DNA of 64,000 nt. Origin: Saccharomyces uvarum (taxonomy: Eukaryota > Ascomycota > Saccharomycetes > Saccharomycetales > Saccharomycetaceae). Made by a program: the position numbers and the translations under genes. Under the pieces are notes generated by a model. The model was not told where the DNA came from. It searched no databases and was given only the letters and a program-made list of their open reading frames with translations. Of the stretch, positions 18,635 to 28,405 are shown piece after piece. Where the stretch lies: the NCBI GenBank assembly GCA_947243795.1, contig OX365930.1, forward strand, positions 186,001 through 250,000, in the 5' to 3' direction. How positions within the stretch are numbered: the stretch's first letter is position 1; each line of letters begins with the position of its first letter.

Positions 18635-20122
18635 CTACAAGTTCTTTATAAAATCGCGTCTTTTCAATCGAATCTCACCGAGGGGCAAGGTGACATCGTT
18701 ATTCCAGCCCCATAATTTCGAGCCGGAGTGAGGATCCTCGGTCATAGCGCCTTGCAAAGTGGCGTTGTACTCTTCCAGTTCCTTTGCGATCGCCTCCACG
18801 TTTAAACGAGGGAAAGTTTCGTCGTCGTATGGGTCATCGAGTTTATCAACACCGTTGTAAAGGATCTGATTGGGAGTGGAGGGCTTGAAAAACAAGGTTC
18901 TTCTGTGGAACACGTTGCGTGTGGACAGATACTCGATCTCCTGTGCGATCAGCTCAGGCTCGATGCCCTTGGACAACAACACTGCGGCGATTCCCGTGAC
19001 GATTGGCGTCGACATGGAAGTGCCCGACAAAACCAGACTTTCGTTGTCATTCAAGTGCGACAGTGACTCGATTTCCACCCCAGGTGCGAAGATGTTCACG
19101 CAGGGCCCCCAATTGCTGAATTTGGCAATCGTGTCGATATGGTCGTCGAATGCTCCCACAGTGATAACGTTTTCTGCAGACGCAGGTGAAGCCCAATATG
19201 CATCCAGGTTGAAATTCCCCGCGGCAGCAACAAACACAATACCTTCTTCGATGGCCCCTTCAACGGCCATGTTTATTATGGGGCTTCTGAAACTGCCCAA
19301 ACTTAGATTGGCCACGCATTTTTTACCTTGAGGGCGACTCACTTTCTTGCAGTGTTCCACGATGAACTCCAGCCCGCTCAGGACGTTGCTGGCCTCCCCG
19401 GACCCGTCTTTGCCCAGGACTTTGACCTCCACGAGGCTGACCTTCTTTGCCGCACCAAACGTCTTGGATCCGACAAGCCCGGCAACATGGGTGCCATGGC
19501 CGTTGTCATCGCCAAACCCCTCCTTTGTCAAGTCGACGCCGTGGATGACCCTGTCCTCGAATTCCGGATGCCCGGCGTGTATGCCCGTGTCCATGATGTA
19601 GGCGTTGACGCCCTGTCCTTGGTACTCGTCTTCGTAGTAGTAGTTGAACCAGCTCTTGTAGCGGTTTTTATCCTCCATGTCGAATGGCAGCTGGTAATGG
19701 CGCGAAATGCGCGCCAGGTGCCGTGGAGCATCCGCCTGGTACGTGACGTTCTGCGCCTCGTCGATGTCTTCGTACGCGTACTTGGCGGTCGTGTTGAACA
19801 TGTAGTTCACTTCGTTCACTTCGTTCACTTCAGCATCACTCTCGGTGTCGAACGCCTCAAACTTGAAGTTGGGCACAATGTCGGCGATCAGGGGGCTTTT
19901 CTTCAGTTTGTTGACGAGGTTCTTGGACAGGTTCATGGTCACGCCGCGGAACGACCCGATGGAGAACTTCTTCTCAATCCGGTGGTCGATGAACTGTCGC
20001 CATGACCTGTTGGACGTGGACGTGAATTGCTGGAACGCGGTGGGGTTCTTGAACCTTACTAGGTACTCCTCGGCGAGGGCGAGGTTGGCCAGCAAAGAGA
20101 TGACTATGCACAGGGGCTTCAT
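18635..20122 (-). CDS. RRT12: Subtilisin-like protease Rrt12
   Basis: A 495-residue secreted or spore-wall subtilase (proteinase K family); in S. cerevisiae Rrt12 acts in dityrosine layer formation of the spore wall. The start at 20122 (MKPLCIVISLLANLALAEEY) gives a clear signal peptide; the open frame 36 codons upstream is not needed. An inhibitor-type prodomain spans about residues 20-100. The catalytic triad is present: Asp in IMDTG, His in NGHGTHVAG, Ser in SGTSMSTP. A triple 9-bp repeat (19808-19836) gives Glu-Val-Asn three times in the prodomain linker. Confidence 0.94.
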   Translation of the reverse strand: MKPLCIVISLLANLALAEEYLVRFKNPTAFQQFTSTSNRSWRQFIDHRIEKKFSIGSFRGVTMNLSKNLVNKLKKSPLIADIVPNFKFEAFDTESDAEVNEVNEVNYMFNTTAKYAYEDIDEAQNVTYQADAPRHLARISRHYQLPFDMEDKNRYKSWFNYYYEDEYQGQGVNAYIMDTGIHAGHPEFEDRVIHGVDLTKEGFGDDNGHGTHVAGLVGSKTFGAAKKVSLVEVKVLGKDGSGEASNVLSGLEFIVEHCKKVSRPQGKKCVANLSLGSFRSPIINMAVEGAIEEGIVFVAAAGNFNLDAYWASPASAENVITVGAFDDHIDTIAKFSNWGPCVNIFAPGVEIESLSHLNDNESLVLSGTSMSTPIVTGIAAVLLSKGIEPELIAQEIEYLSTRNVFHRRTLFFKPSTPNQILYNGVDKLDDPYDDETFPRLNVEAIAKELEEYNATLQGAMTEDPHSGSKLWGWNNDVTLPLGEIRLKRRDFIKNL

Positions 20123-20344
20123 GATTCGATGCCTTGCTTTTTGAGTGTCGAGAGGTGTGCTGAATGTTCCCAGTGACAACAATAATATAACTAACATAAA
20201 AAACAATTTGTGTCGTTTTCCTATTTGCACGACACCGAAAAGGCGTCAGAAAAGAAAGAAAGAAAAAAAGTAGTAGTATGTACGTACATATTGAGTGCTA
20301 TATACAGGAAGAGGGGAGGGCGGCGCTCACGCTCACGCTCACGC

Positions 20345-20854
20345 TCACTTCTTTCTTCTCAGACTGGCCTCCAGGTCGCCCACGTCCAGCTTGGTGCCTC
20401 TGATGTAGTAGTGCTTGTTTCTCTGTCTGCTCGAGGTGTGGGGCCTTAGCAGGTCGATGCGCTCAATCAGCGGCGAGAACAGGGGCACCCTGATCTCGAC
20501 CGCGGTCTTGGCGATCTGGTTCCGCAACAACAGCGAAGCGTCTTGCACCAGCTGCTTGCGGTCTACGGACAGTATGTACCCGACAAACGGGTCGTACGAG
20601 CACTTGGCGGAGTCGTACACGACCCGCACCACGTCCCCGGCCTTGAGCCGGTCCTTGTTCTTCTTGCTGACCAGCTTGCGTCTGGCCGCCACCGGGTCCA
20701 GCGTCTGCACCTCGGATTGGGCCACCCGTGCCATTATCTGCGCGGACCCTATGCGTTGCACGGGCGGGTATACGGGGATGGTTTTCCTATTAGTGGCGGG
20801 CACAATGTAGGTCCTGGCCCAGCGTGCCATCAATCTCGCGTTCCTGCTCCACAT
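20345..20854 (-). CDS. IMG1: Mitochondrial ribosomal protein bL19m (Img1)
   Basis: Mitochondrial large-subunit protein of the bacterial L19 family, needed for respiration and mtDNA integrity. Start at 20854 ([12 protein letters not shown]) gives 169 residues, the S. cerevisiae length, and a basic, amphipathic mitochondrial presequence. The frame is open for 88 more codons upstream, but that part has no homology I recognise. The L19 core is visible ([27 protein letters not shown]) with a basic C-terminus ending RRKK. Codon use is GC-rich compared with neighbours such as TAF2. Confidence 0.94.
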   Translation of the reverse strand: MWSRNARLMARWARTYIVPATNRKTIPVYPPVQRIGSAQIMARVAQSEVQTLDPVAARRKLVSKKNKDRLKAGDVVRVVYDSAKCSYDPFVGYILSVDRKQLVQDASLLLRNQIAKTAVEIRVPLFSPLIERIDLLRPHTSSRQRNKHYYIRGTKLDVGDLEASLRRKK

Positions 20855-21056
20855 CGCGTTCTCTCTCTTGGTCTGAGCTGTCTGTCTATTGAAAGCAAAG
20901 ATTCTTGTTCTTGTTCTATCTACTTTAACGAAAGAAAAAAAATATATATACCGATTAACGTGCGCGGGGTCACCGGGCGTCTTAAACAAGCGTGTTGTAC
21001 ATACGTATGTAAATGTATTTGAGAGTATTGTACAGAAGAAGATCGGGGTGCGTGTG

Positions 21057-21884
21057 CTAGAATCTGTGTCTTCTCTTCCGGCCCGTGAACTTGGAGTCCT
21101 TGGCGACCTTCCGCCCACGCCTCTTCATGAGCTCCTTCTTTCTGAGGATGAAGGTTTTGGCGGACTCCTTGTCCTTGCCGTTCTTCAAGCGCTGGCGCAG
21201 CTGGCGCGTCTGCTTAATGTTCTCCTCGTCCATGGTCACACCGTCCAGGTTGACCTGCTCCTCGCCCAGCGGCGGGGCGCCGCTGCTCAGTACCAGGTAG
21301 TACTTCTTATTCTTTTTGGACTCTGGGTCGTCCACCACCAGCCCGCCGCTGAAGCCCGCTACTTTGGCAGACTGCAGGATGTCGTCCACCTGGATGTCGT
21401 TCTTCGGGTAGAACTGGGCCACGAACTTACCACCTTTCTTCAGCGCGGCGTACAGCGTGTTGAAGAACCGCATCATCCGCTGTTTGGGGTCGTTGTACGA
21501 GGTGTCTGCGTTGCACAGCCACTGGATCGCACTGATGCTAATCGCCGCATCGAAGGACCCTGCCCGGAAGGGCACACCGGTACCCATGTCCTGCAGCATC
21601 AAGTCGCCCTCCAGCTCCCTGTCCAACCCGGTCGCCAGCATGCTGGGCGAGATGTCCAGTCCGCACCACACATGGTCGCCCTCCTGCGTCAGGATCTCCC
21701 CAGACAGCCCGGACCCACATCCGACGTCCAGCACAAAGCTGCACGGCTGCAAGTTCAGCAGCTCCAGCGCCCGCAGCGTCATTTTCGCCTGAATGTGCTG
21801 GACTCTGGTAGAGCCCGTGTACTTGTTAGCCTCGGTTTCATTGTAGAAGATCTCCGGCGGAGCCAAATCTTCAGGACGTGACAT
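21057..21884 (-). CDS. BUD23: 18S rRNA methyltransferase Bud23
   Basis: SAM-dependent methyltransferase that makes N7-methylguanosine at G1575 of 18S rRNA with its partner Trm112 and helps export of the 40S precursor. It has 275 residues, the family length. SAM motif I is [12 protein letters not shown] (about residues 52-63). The C-terminal tail is very basic ([11 protein letters not shown]), fitting a nucleolar signal. Upstream, a 12-bp direct repeat (GTTCTCGACACT, 21907-21930) precedes CTCATC, a weak PAC-like core. Confidence 0.95.
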   Translation of the reverse strand: MSRPEDLAPPEIFYNETEANKYTGSTRVQHIQAKMTLRALELLNLQPCSFVLDVGCGSGLSGEILTQEGDHVWCGLDISPSMLATGLDRELEGDLMLQDMGTGVPFRAGSFDAAISISAIQWLCNADTSYNDPKQRMMRFFNTLYAALKKGGKFVAQFYPKNDIQVDDILQSAKVAGFSGGLVVDDPESKKNKKYYLVLSSGAPPLGEEQVNLDGVTMDEENIKQTRQLRQRLKNGKDKESAKTFILRKKELMKRRGRKVAKDSKFTGRKRRHRF

Positions 21885-22143
21885 TCTTTATCTTGCAGTT
21901 CTCGACACTGTTCTCGACACTGTTCTCTTCCACAGCTCATCTTCTTCAACTTTTCTTTCGATGGCCTATAGTGAAAAAAAAAAAAAATAAAAAAATAGTG
22001 TGCTTTAAAAGACGGTACCCGGCATCGTCGGCCTCGTTTAGCGAACAATAGCACGCCAGGAGACCCTGGATGATATAAGAAGGACAGGTGGGCCAGGACT
22101 TGGGTCTCTGGCGGTGGCAACAGGCCAACGAAAGCACGCAAGA

Positions 22144-23940
22144 ATGACGGAGGCTAAGGAGTTGTTGCAGGACGAGCGGTTTCTCAAGATCCAGGAGCTC
22201 AATTCCGCAGAGCCTAGCAAACGGCATTCGGTCACCTACGATAACGTAATCCTACCACAGGAGTCCGTGGAAGTTTCGCCACGGTCGTCCACCACGTCGC
22301 TGGAAGAGCTAGCGACGACCACGGAGAAGGGGGAGGAGAAGGGGAAGGAGAAGGAGGAGGAGCCTCCTGTGGACCCCCGCATGCAGAAGTACCTCTCGCA
22401 CCTGAAGAGCAAGTCGCGCACCAGGGTTCACCGCAAGGACGCCAGCAAGTACGTGTCGTTCTTCGGGGACGTGAGCTTCGACCCGCGGCCCACGCTCCTG
22501 GACAGCGCTGTCAACGTGCCCTTCCAGACCACGTTCAAGGGCCCCGTCCTGGAGAAGCAGCTGAAGGACCTGCAGCAGACCAAGGCCAAGATCGAAGCCA
22601 AGATCGAGAGCAAGAAGGGCGAGGTCGCTGGTGCCGCACCAGGCAAGAAGCTCGAGTTGAACTTCTCGGGCCTCTACGTGTTCGCATGGATGTTCATGGG
22701 GTGGATCGCCTTCCGCAGCTGCATGGACTACTACGCCTCGCACGAGGGCGGGTTCGCCAGCATGGAGATCGTGCAGTACATGACGTCCGACCTGTTCACC
22801 ATCGCGCTGCTCGACCTGGCGCTGTTCCTGTCCACTTTCTTCGTCGTGTTCGTGCACTGGCTCGTCAAACGGCGGGTGATCCGGTGGAAATGGACCGGGT
22901 TCGTCGCTGTCAGCTTCTTCGAGCTGTGCTTCATCCCCGTGTCCTTCCCCGTGTACGTGTACTACTTCGATTTCAGCTGGGTCACCAGGATCTTCCTGTT
23001 CCTGCATTCGGTCGTGCTGCTCATGAAAACCCACTCGTTTGCCTTCTACAACGGGTATCTCTGGGACATCAAGAACGAGCTGGAATTCTCTTCAAACAAA
23101 CTAAGCAAGTTCAAAGAATCGCTGTCCCCCGAGACCAAAGACATCCTGCAGAAAAGCTGCGATTTCTGTCTTTTCGAACTCAACTACCAGACCAAGGACA
23201 ACGACTTCCCCAACAACATCAGCTGCAGCAACTACTTCATGTTCTGCATGTTCCCCGTGCTCGTGTACCAGATCAACTACCCGCGCACCGCGAACATCAG
23301 ATGGAGGTACGTCCTCGAGAAGTTCTGCGCCATCATGGGCACCATCTTCCTCATGATGGTCACCGCGCAGATCTTCATGCACCCGGTCGCCATGCGCTGC
23401 ATCGAGTACCACGACACACCCTCCTTCGGCGGTTGGTTCCCCGCGGTCAAGCAGTGGCTCTTCCTCCTCTTCGACATGATCCCGGGCTTCAGTGTCCTGT
23501 ACATGCTGACCTTCTACATGATCTGGGACGCCTTGCTGAATTGCGTCGCAGAACTCACCAGGTTCGCAGACAGGTACTTCTACGGTGACTGGTGGAACTG
23601 TGTTTCCTTCGAAGAGTTCAGCAGAATCTGGAACGTCCCCGTGCACAAATTCCTGCTAAGACACGTCTACCACAGCTCCATGGGCGCGCTGCACTTCAGC
23701 AAGTCCCAGGCCACCCTGTTCACTTTCTTATTGAGCGCCGTGTTCCACGAAATCGCCATGTTCGCCATCTTCAAGGAGGTCAGGGGATACCTGTTCCTGT
23801 TCCAATTGTCGCAGTTTGCCTGGACCGCCCTGAGCAACACCAAGTTCCTGCGCTCTAGACCGCAGTTGTCCAACGTCGTTTTCACGTTTGGTGTCTGCAC
23901 AGGCCCCAGCATGATCATGACGCTGTATCTGACTTTGTGA
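22144..23940 (+). CDS. ARE1: Sterol O-acyltransferase Are1
   Basis: ER membrane MBOAT enzyme that esterifies sterols with acyl-CoA for storage in lipid droplets; Are2 is the paralog. The frame opens at 22114, but I place the start at 22144 (MTEAKELLQDERFLK), matching S. cerevisiae Are1; this gives 598 residues against 610. A charged cytosolic N-terminus of about 170 residues shows most divergence. The MBOAT core follows, with FYGDWWN and the catalytic His535 in AVFHEIAMFAIF. The gene is strongly GC-rich (many C- or G-ending codons). Confidence 0.95.
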   Translation: MTEAKELLQDERFLKIQELNSAEPSKRHSVTYDNVILPQESVEVSPRSSTTSLEELATTTEKGEEKGKEKEEEPPVDPRMQKYLSHLKSKSRTRVHRKDASKYVSFFGDVSFDPRPTLLDSAVNVPFQTTFKGPVLEKQLKDLQQTKAKIEAKIESKKGEVAGAAPGKKLELNFSGLYVFAWMFMGWIAFRSCMDYYASHEGGFASMEIVQYMTSDLFTIALLDLALFLSTFFVVFVHWLVKRRVIRWKWTGFVAVSFFELCFIPVSFPVYVYYFDFSWVTRIFLFLHSVVLLMKTHSFAFYNGYLWDIKNELEFSSNKLSKFKESLSPETKDILQKSCDFCLFELNYQTKDNDFPNNISCSNYFMFCMFPVLVYQINYPRTANIRWRYVLEKFCAIMGTIFLMMVTAQIFMHPVAMRCIEYHDTPSFGGWFPAVKQWLFLLFDMIPGFSVLYMLTFYMIWDALLNCVAELTRFADRYFYGDWWNCVSFEEFSRIWNVPVHKFLLRHVYHSSMGALHFSKSQATLFTFLLSAVFHEIAMFAIFKEVRGYLFLFQLSQFAWTALSNTKFLRSRPQLSNVVFTFGVCTGPSMIMTLYLTL

Positions 23941-24084
23941 ACACCCACTGTGAGCCCGCGCACTCCCCTGATAGAGATACAACTGAACGAGCACCCGCTC
24001 CAGCCGTGGCCCAAGAACTATATACATAAACTACCTATATAATTGCTACATTATAAAACGGTATTATTCTTCTTCTTTCCCCCG

Positions 24085-24091
24085 CGGGTAA
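24085..24091 (+). promoter_or_regulatory. Reb1-type site upstream of YCR051W
   Basis: CGGGTAA, the core recognised by the general regulatory factor Reb1, lies about 135 bp upstream of the YCR051W start, between it and ARE1. Such sites keep promoters nucleosome-free and can also stop read-through transcription. Confidence 0.5.
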
Positions 24092-24221
24092 TGCCATCTA
24101 ATTTTTGCCAAAAATTTTCGATGCCATGTAGTAAGTAGTACTACTACAAAGAACAAACTACTAGAACAAGAAAGGGCCTGAGGAGCTGAAAATCGACGGG
24201 TTTAGCCAGTGCAACGACAGA

Positions 24222-24890
24222 ATGAACGCTAATATATGGGTGGCTGCCTCCGATGGCAATGTGGAACGTGTGGAGAGCATTCTCCGCGAGAGCAACGGTG
24301 CCATGACGCCGCAATCCAAGGACGTCAACGGGTACACGCCAATGCACGCGGCCGCTGCATATGGCCACGCAGACCTGCTGAAGAAGCTGTGCAGCGTGTA
24401 CAACGGCGACATCAACGTGCTCGACAACGATGGCGACACTCCGCTGCACCACGTGGAGGATGTGGCCACTGCCAGGCTGATCGTGGAAGAGCTGGGCGGA
24501 AATGTTACAATAAGGAACGCAGAGGGCCAGACGCCGTACGACTCGTTCGTGGAGAACGGGGAGGACGGTGAGCTCATAGAGTATATGAGGATCAAGTCCG
24601 GCGTGGCCGACACCCCCAGCGTGGACGGCTCGCAGGGCGAGGGCATCGTCAACAGCCAGTTGCTGGCGCAGTTCAAGGACAACGTGCGCTACACCCTGGA
24701 GAACGACCCAGAGGACGGTGCCGACGAGGCTACTTTGCAACGCAGGAGGCAACTGGAGCAGATCATCACAGGCGACAACGCCGAGGAAGAGCTCGAAAGA
24801 TATATCCGCACCATGGTTAGGGAACAGATGCTGGGCCAGGGCTCCACGGAGCATGGTGAGGAAGAACCGGACTCTAAGAGAAGAAGATAG
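24222..24890 (+). CDS. Ankyrin-repeat protein YCR051W
   Basis: A 222-residue protein, identical in length to S. cerevisiae YCR051W. Three ankyrin repeats fill the first ~110 residues: [20 protein letters not shown], then [20 protein letters not shown], then [13 protein letters not shown]. The rest is acidic and probably helical, ending in a basic KRRR that could be a nuclear signal. The protein is reported in nucleus and cytoplasm; its function is unknown. Confidence 0.9.
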   Translation: MNANIWVAASDGNVERVESILRESNGAMTPQSKDVNGYTPMHAAAAYGHADLLKKLCSVYNGDINVLDNDGDTPLHHVEDVATARLIVEELGGNVTIRNAEGQTPYDSFVENGEDGELIEYMRIKSGVADTPSVDGSQGEGIVNSQLLAQFKDNVRYTLENDPEDGADEATLQRRRQLEQIITGDNAEEELERYIRTMVREQMLGQGSTEHGEEEPDSKRRR

Positions 24891-25090
24891 CCACGTCGCA
24901 CCTCTCCTTATGTAGTTTTTCCCCCCCCTATGTATCTCTCTTTTGTACATTATCCATGTTTAGTTAGTTAAAATTTCACCGCGTTGGAAAATTAGAGAAA
25001 AATTGTGGAATTTCGAAACTGTTTCTAGTGAAGATATCAACAACTTAGCATCACGGCACAGAGCAAGTCACCACAGTAAAGCGTCTTGTA

Positions 25091-26506
25091 ATGTTGGAAC
25101 AAACGAACCCGGTCCCCGTGACATACCCGACGGATGCCTACATCCCCACGTATCTGCCCGATGACAAGGTCTTCAACCTGCCAGATTTAAAAAAGCTGAT
25201 AGAAATGGATTCCAGACTGGACCTGTATCTGACAAGAAGAAAGCTGGACACCTCGATCAATTTGCCCACCAACAACACAACCAAGGACCATGCCCCCAAC
25301 AGAGAGACGCTGAGGATTTTCGTTTACAACACCACACAAAACCAGCCCCACAGCGACGCTGATGGCTCGGCAGACCCAAGCAAGGCTACGTGGACGTTGA
25401 GAATAGAAGGTAAGCTACTACACGAAGCCTCGGACAAGAGCCACCCATTTAGCGAGTTTCTGGAGGGGATTGCCATTGATTTCAAAAAACTCAAGACGTT
25501 GAGCAAGAAAAGGAAACGCGACTCCTCGTTAAGCCTTCCTTTGAACCTGCAGCAGGCCGAGGACGACTACGCAAATACTTCCGTGGGCGATGAAGACGAC
25601 GATGACGACGACGACGAAGAATCAAAGGAGGAGATCGTGGATGCCCTGGAGTGGAACTACGATGAAAACAACGTCGTGGAGTTCGACGGTATTGATGTCA
25701 AGAGACAGGGCAAGGAGGAGTTGAAGTGCAGTATTACCATTCAGTTGAAGGGCGTGGACGGCAGTAAAGTGCAGTACGCGCCCGACTTGGCTACGCTGAT
25801 TGGGATGCAGACTGGGTCGGTCAATGACGCGGTCTATTCAATCTACAAGTACATCTTGATGAACAATTTATTCGTCACAGAACAGACCAAGTCCCAAGAC
25901 GACGCCAACGACATCGAAAATAACAATGAGAACAACATCAGTGACGACGACGACGAAGACGAAGACGAGTCTCAAGATAGGCCCGAACTGGGTGAAGTGA
26001 AGCTAGACTCGCTTCTGCAAAGGGTATTGGATACCAAGGCCATGCACGTTCCCTTGATGAGTGTCGTGGAAAGCATAAACAGCCTCGTCTTGCCCCTACC
26101 GCCCATCAAACTGGACTACACGATCGACGTCTCCAAGGACACCACGTACGGTGCCACAACGTTGGATGTAGACGTATCGCACATCCTCCAATCTCAATCA
26201 CAACCACAAGATGCAAAAGAAGATAGCCACGCCGACGACACGGCCAAGCTACGTGAAATCACCAAGCTCGCTCTACAGCTGAATTCTAGTGCCCAAAAGT
26301 ACCAATTCTTCAACGAATTGTCGCTGCACCCAAGAGAAACGCTGACCCAGTATCTGTGGTCTTCCAAGCAAAACGAACTGGTGCTTCAGGGCGACCAGTA
26401 CTTCAACGAAGACGCCGCAAGAACCAGCGACATGTACAGCAACAACGAGGACGACAGAGCACTGATGGGCAACATTTCCGTGCTCTACTCTCAGGGAAGA
26501 CTATAA
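25091..26506 (+). CDS. RSC6: RSC chromatin-remodelling subunit Rsc6
   Basis: A 471-residue nuclear protein (S. cerevisiae 483), paralog of SWI/SNF Swp73. It belongs to the BAF60 family and helps hold the RSC ATP-dependent remodeller together. The N-terminus TNPVPVTYPTDAYIPTYLPD is highly conserved. A SWIB-like region lies in the middle (KVQYAPDLATLIGMQTGSVNDAVYSIYKYIL, shown here only as landmarks at about residues 225-255). Two Asp/Glu tracts (about 168-185 and 280-300) are low complexity and vary in length. A conserved C-terminus ends SVLYSQGRL. Confidence 0.95.
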   Translation: MLEQTNPVPVTYPTDAYIPTYLPDDKVFNLPDLKKLIEMDSRLDLYLTRRKLDTSINLPTNNTTKDHAPNRETLRIFVYNTTQNQPHSDADGSADPSKATWTLRIEGKLLHEASDKSHPFSEFLEGIAIDFKKLKTLSKKRKRDSSLSLPLNLQQAEDDYANTSVGDEDDDDDDDEESKEEIVDALEWNYDENNVVEFDGIDVKRQGKEELKCSITIQLKGVDGSKVQYAPDLATLIGMQTGSVNDAVYSIYKYILMNNLFVTEQTKSQDDANDIENNNENNISDDDDEDEDESQDRPELGEVKLDSLLQRVLDTKAMHVPLMSVVESINSLVLPLPPIKLDYTIDVSKDTTYGATTLDVDVSHILQSQSQPQDAKEDSHADDTAKLREITKLALQLNSSAQKYQFFNELSLHPRETLTQYLWSSKQNELVLQGDQYFNEDAARTSDMYSNNEDDRALMGNISVLYSQGRL

Positions 26507-26561
26507 TACAGCTTATTCCTCTGTCGCACCACACCTCGTGCTAAACGACCGCCAAACAAAA

Positions 26562-26567
26562 GAGTCA
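26562..26567 (-). promoter_or_regulatory. Gcn4 site upstream of THR4
   Basis: GAGTCA (TGACTC on the minus strand) lies about 170 bp upstream of the THR4 start, followed by TTA. This is the Gcn4 recognition core, expected for an amino-acid biosynthetic gene under general control. Confidence 0.65.
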
Positions 26568-26736
26568 TTACTATGAGAAAAAATGAAAAATTTTCGAATT
26601 TTCGACAAGTGTATAGTCATTTCCATTCAAATGTACACACGTTTTTAAAAACTATCTACTATATATTTCACCTTCTCTCTAAATTTTGTATTATAACAAC
26701 AATATTTGTTCATAGACGGTAAAAATTCCCACGAAA

Positions 26737-28281
26737 ATGCCAACTGACTCTCAAGTTTACAGATCTACCAGATCAAGCTCGCCAAAGACCTTCTCTTTTG
26801 AAGATGCCATCATTCAAGGTTTGGCCACTGACGGTGGTCTTTTCATCCCACCAACCATCCCTCAAGTCGACCAGGCTACTCTTTTCAATGAATGGTCAAA
26901 GCTTTCCTTCCAAGAGTTGGCTTTCGAAATCATGAGACTTTACATTGACCAAACCGAAATTCCAGATGCTGATCTACAAAGCTTGATCAAAAGATCTTAC
27001 TCCACCTTCCGTTCCGATAAAGTTACACCTCTAGTTCAGAACGTCACCGGTGACAAGGAAAACTTGCATGTCCTAGAGTTATTCCACGGTCCAACCTACG
27101 CTTTCAAGGATGTTGCCTTGCAATTTGTCGGTAACCTTTTCGAATATTTCCTACAAAGAACCAATGCCAACTTGCCCGAAGACAAGAAGAAGCAAATCAC
27201 TGTTGTCGGTGCCACCTCTGGTGACACTGGTTCCGCAGCTATCTACGGTTTGAGAGGCAAAAAGGACGTCTCAGTTTTCATCTTGTATCCAACTGGTAGA
27301 ATCTCTCCAATCCAAGAAGAACAAATGACCACTGTCCCAGATGAAAACGTCCAAACTTTGTCTGTCACCGGTACTTTTGACAACTGTCAAGACATCGTTA
27401 AGGCTATCTTTGGTGACAAAGAATTTAACTCCAAACACAACGTCGGTGCCGTGAACTCCATCAACTGGGCAAGAATCTTGGCTCAAATGACCTACTACTT
27501 CTATTCCTTTTTCCAAGCTACCAACGGTAAGGATTCCAAGAAGGTCAAATTCGTCGTCCCAAGTGGTAACTTTGGTGATATCTTGGCAGGTTACTTCGCC
27601 AAGAAGATGGGTTTGCCAATTGAAAAACTAGCCATTGCTACCAACGAAAACGACATCTTGGACAGATTTTTGAAATCTGGGCTATACGAAAGATCCGACA
27701 AAGTCGCTGCCACTCTATCTCCAGCCATGGATATTCTAATCTCATCGAACTTCGAAAGACTATTGTGGTATTTAGCTCGCGAATATGTGGCTAATAACGA
27801 TGACTTAAAAGCAGGTGAAACTGTTAACAACTGGTTCCAAGAATTGAAGACCAATGGTAAGTTCCAAGTCGACAAATCCATCATCGAAGGTGCAGCAAAG
27901 GATTTCACATCTGAAAGAGTCTCTAACGAAGAAACCTCTGAAACAATCAAGGACATCTATCAAGCCTCTGTAAATCCAAAACACTACATCTTGGACCCTC
28001 ATACAGCCGTCGGTGTTTGCGCCACAAAAAGATTGATCGCAAAAGACAACGACAAATCCATTCAATATATCTCTTTATCTACCGCTCATCCAGCTAAATT
28101 CGCTGATGCTGTTAACAATGCATTATCTGGATTTTCTAACTATTCATTCGAAAAGGATGTTTTACCTGAAGATTTGAGGAAATTATCCACACTAAAGAAG
28201 AAATTGAAATTCGTTGAAAGAGCCGATGTCGAATTAGTCAAGAACGCTATTGAAGAAGAACTTGCTAAAATGAACTTATGA
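26737..28281 (+). CDS. THR4: Threonine synthase Thr4
   Basis: PLP enzyme for the last step of threonine synthesis: O-phosphohomoserine to threonine and phosphate. It has 514 residues, the S. cerevisiae length. The PLP lysine is Lys124 in GPTYAFKDVALQF; ATSGDTGSAA is the phosphate-binding loop. Codon use is strongly biased towards preferred yeast codons (GGT, AAG, TTG, TCC), as for highly expressed genes. A Gcn4 site precedes it. Confidence 0.97.
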   Translation: MPTDSQVYRSTRSSSPKTFSFEDAIIQGLATDGGLFIPPTIPQVDQATLFNEWSKLSFQELAFEIMRLYIDQTEIPDADLQSLIKRSYSTFRSDKVTPLVQNVTGDKENLHVLELFHGPTYAFKDVALQFVGNLFEYFLQRTNANLPEDKKKQITVVGATSGDTGSAAIYGLRGKKDVSVFILYPTGRISPIQEEQMTTVPDENVQTLSVTGTFDNCQDIVKAIFGDKEFNSKHNVGAVNSINWARILAQMTYYFYSFFQATNGKDSKKVKFVVPSGNFGDILAGYFAKKMGLPIEKLAIATNENDILDRFLKSGLYERSDKVAATLSPAMDILISSNFERLLWYLAREYVANNDDLKAGETVNNWFQELKTNGKFQVDKSIIEGAAKDFTSERVSNEETSETIKDIYQASVNPKHYILDPHTAVGVCATKRLIAKDNDKSIQYISLSTAHPAKFADAVNNALSGFSNYSFEKDVLPEDLRKLSTLKKKLKFVERADVELVKNAIEEELAKMNL

Positions 28282-28405
28282 AATTGTTCTTTGTCATGAA
28301 TATATTTTATATAATATAGAAATCTATAATCAATAAAAAATATTAAGTACGATAATCATTAATGTAAGCCAAAGGAAAAAAAAGATACAATTATAAAGAT
28401 CATTA

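Noticed and set aside
22309-23646. Long overlapping frames on both strands over ARE1
   Set aside because: GC-rich codon use lowers stop-codon frequency, so long shadow frames are expected. ARE1 has clear homology in its own frame.
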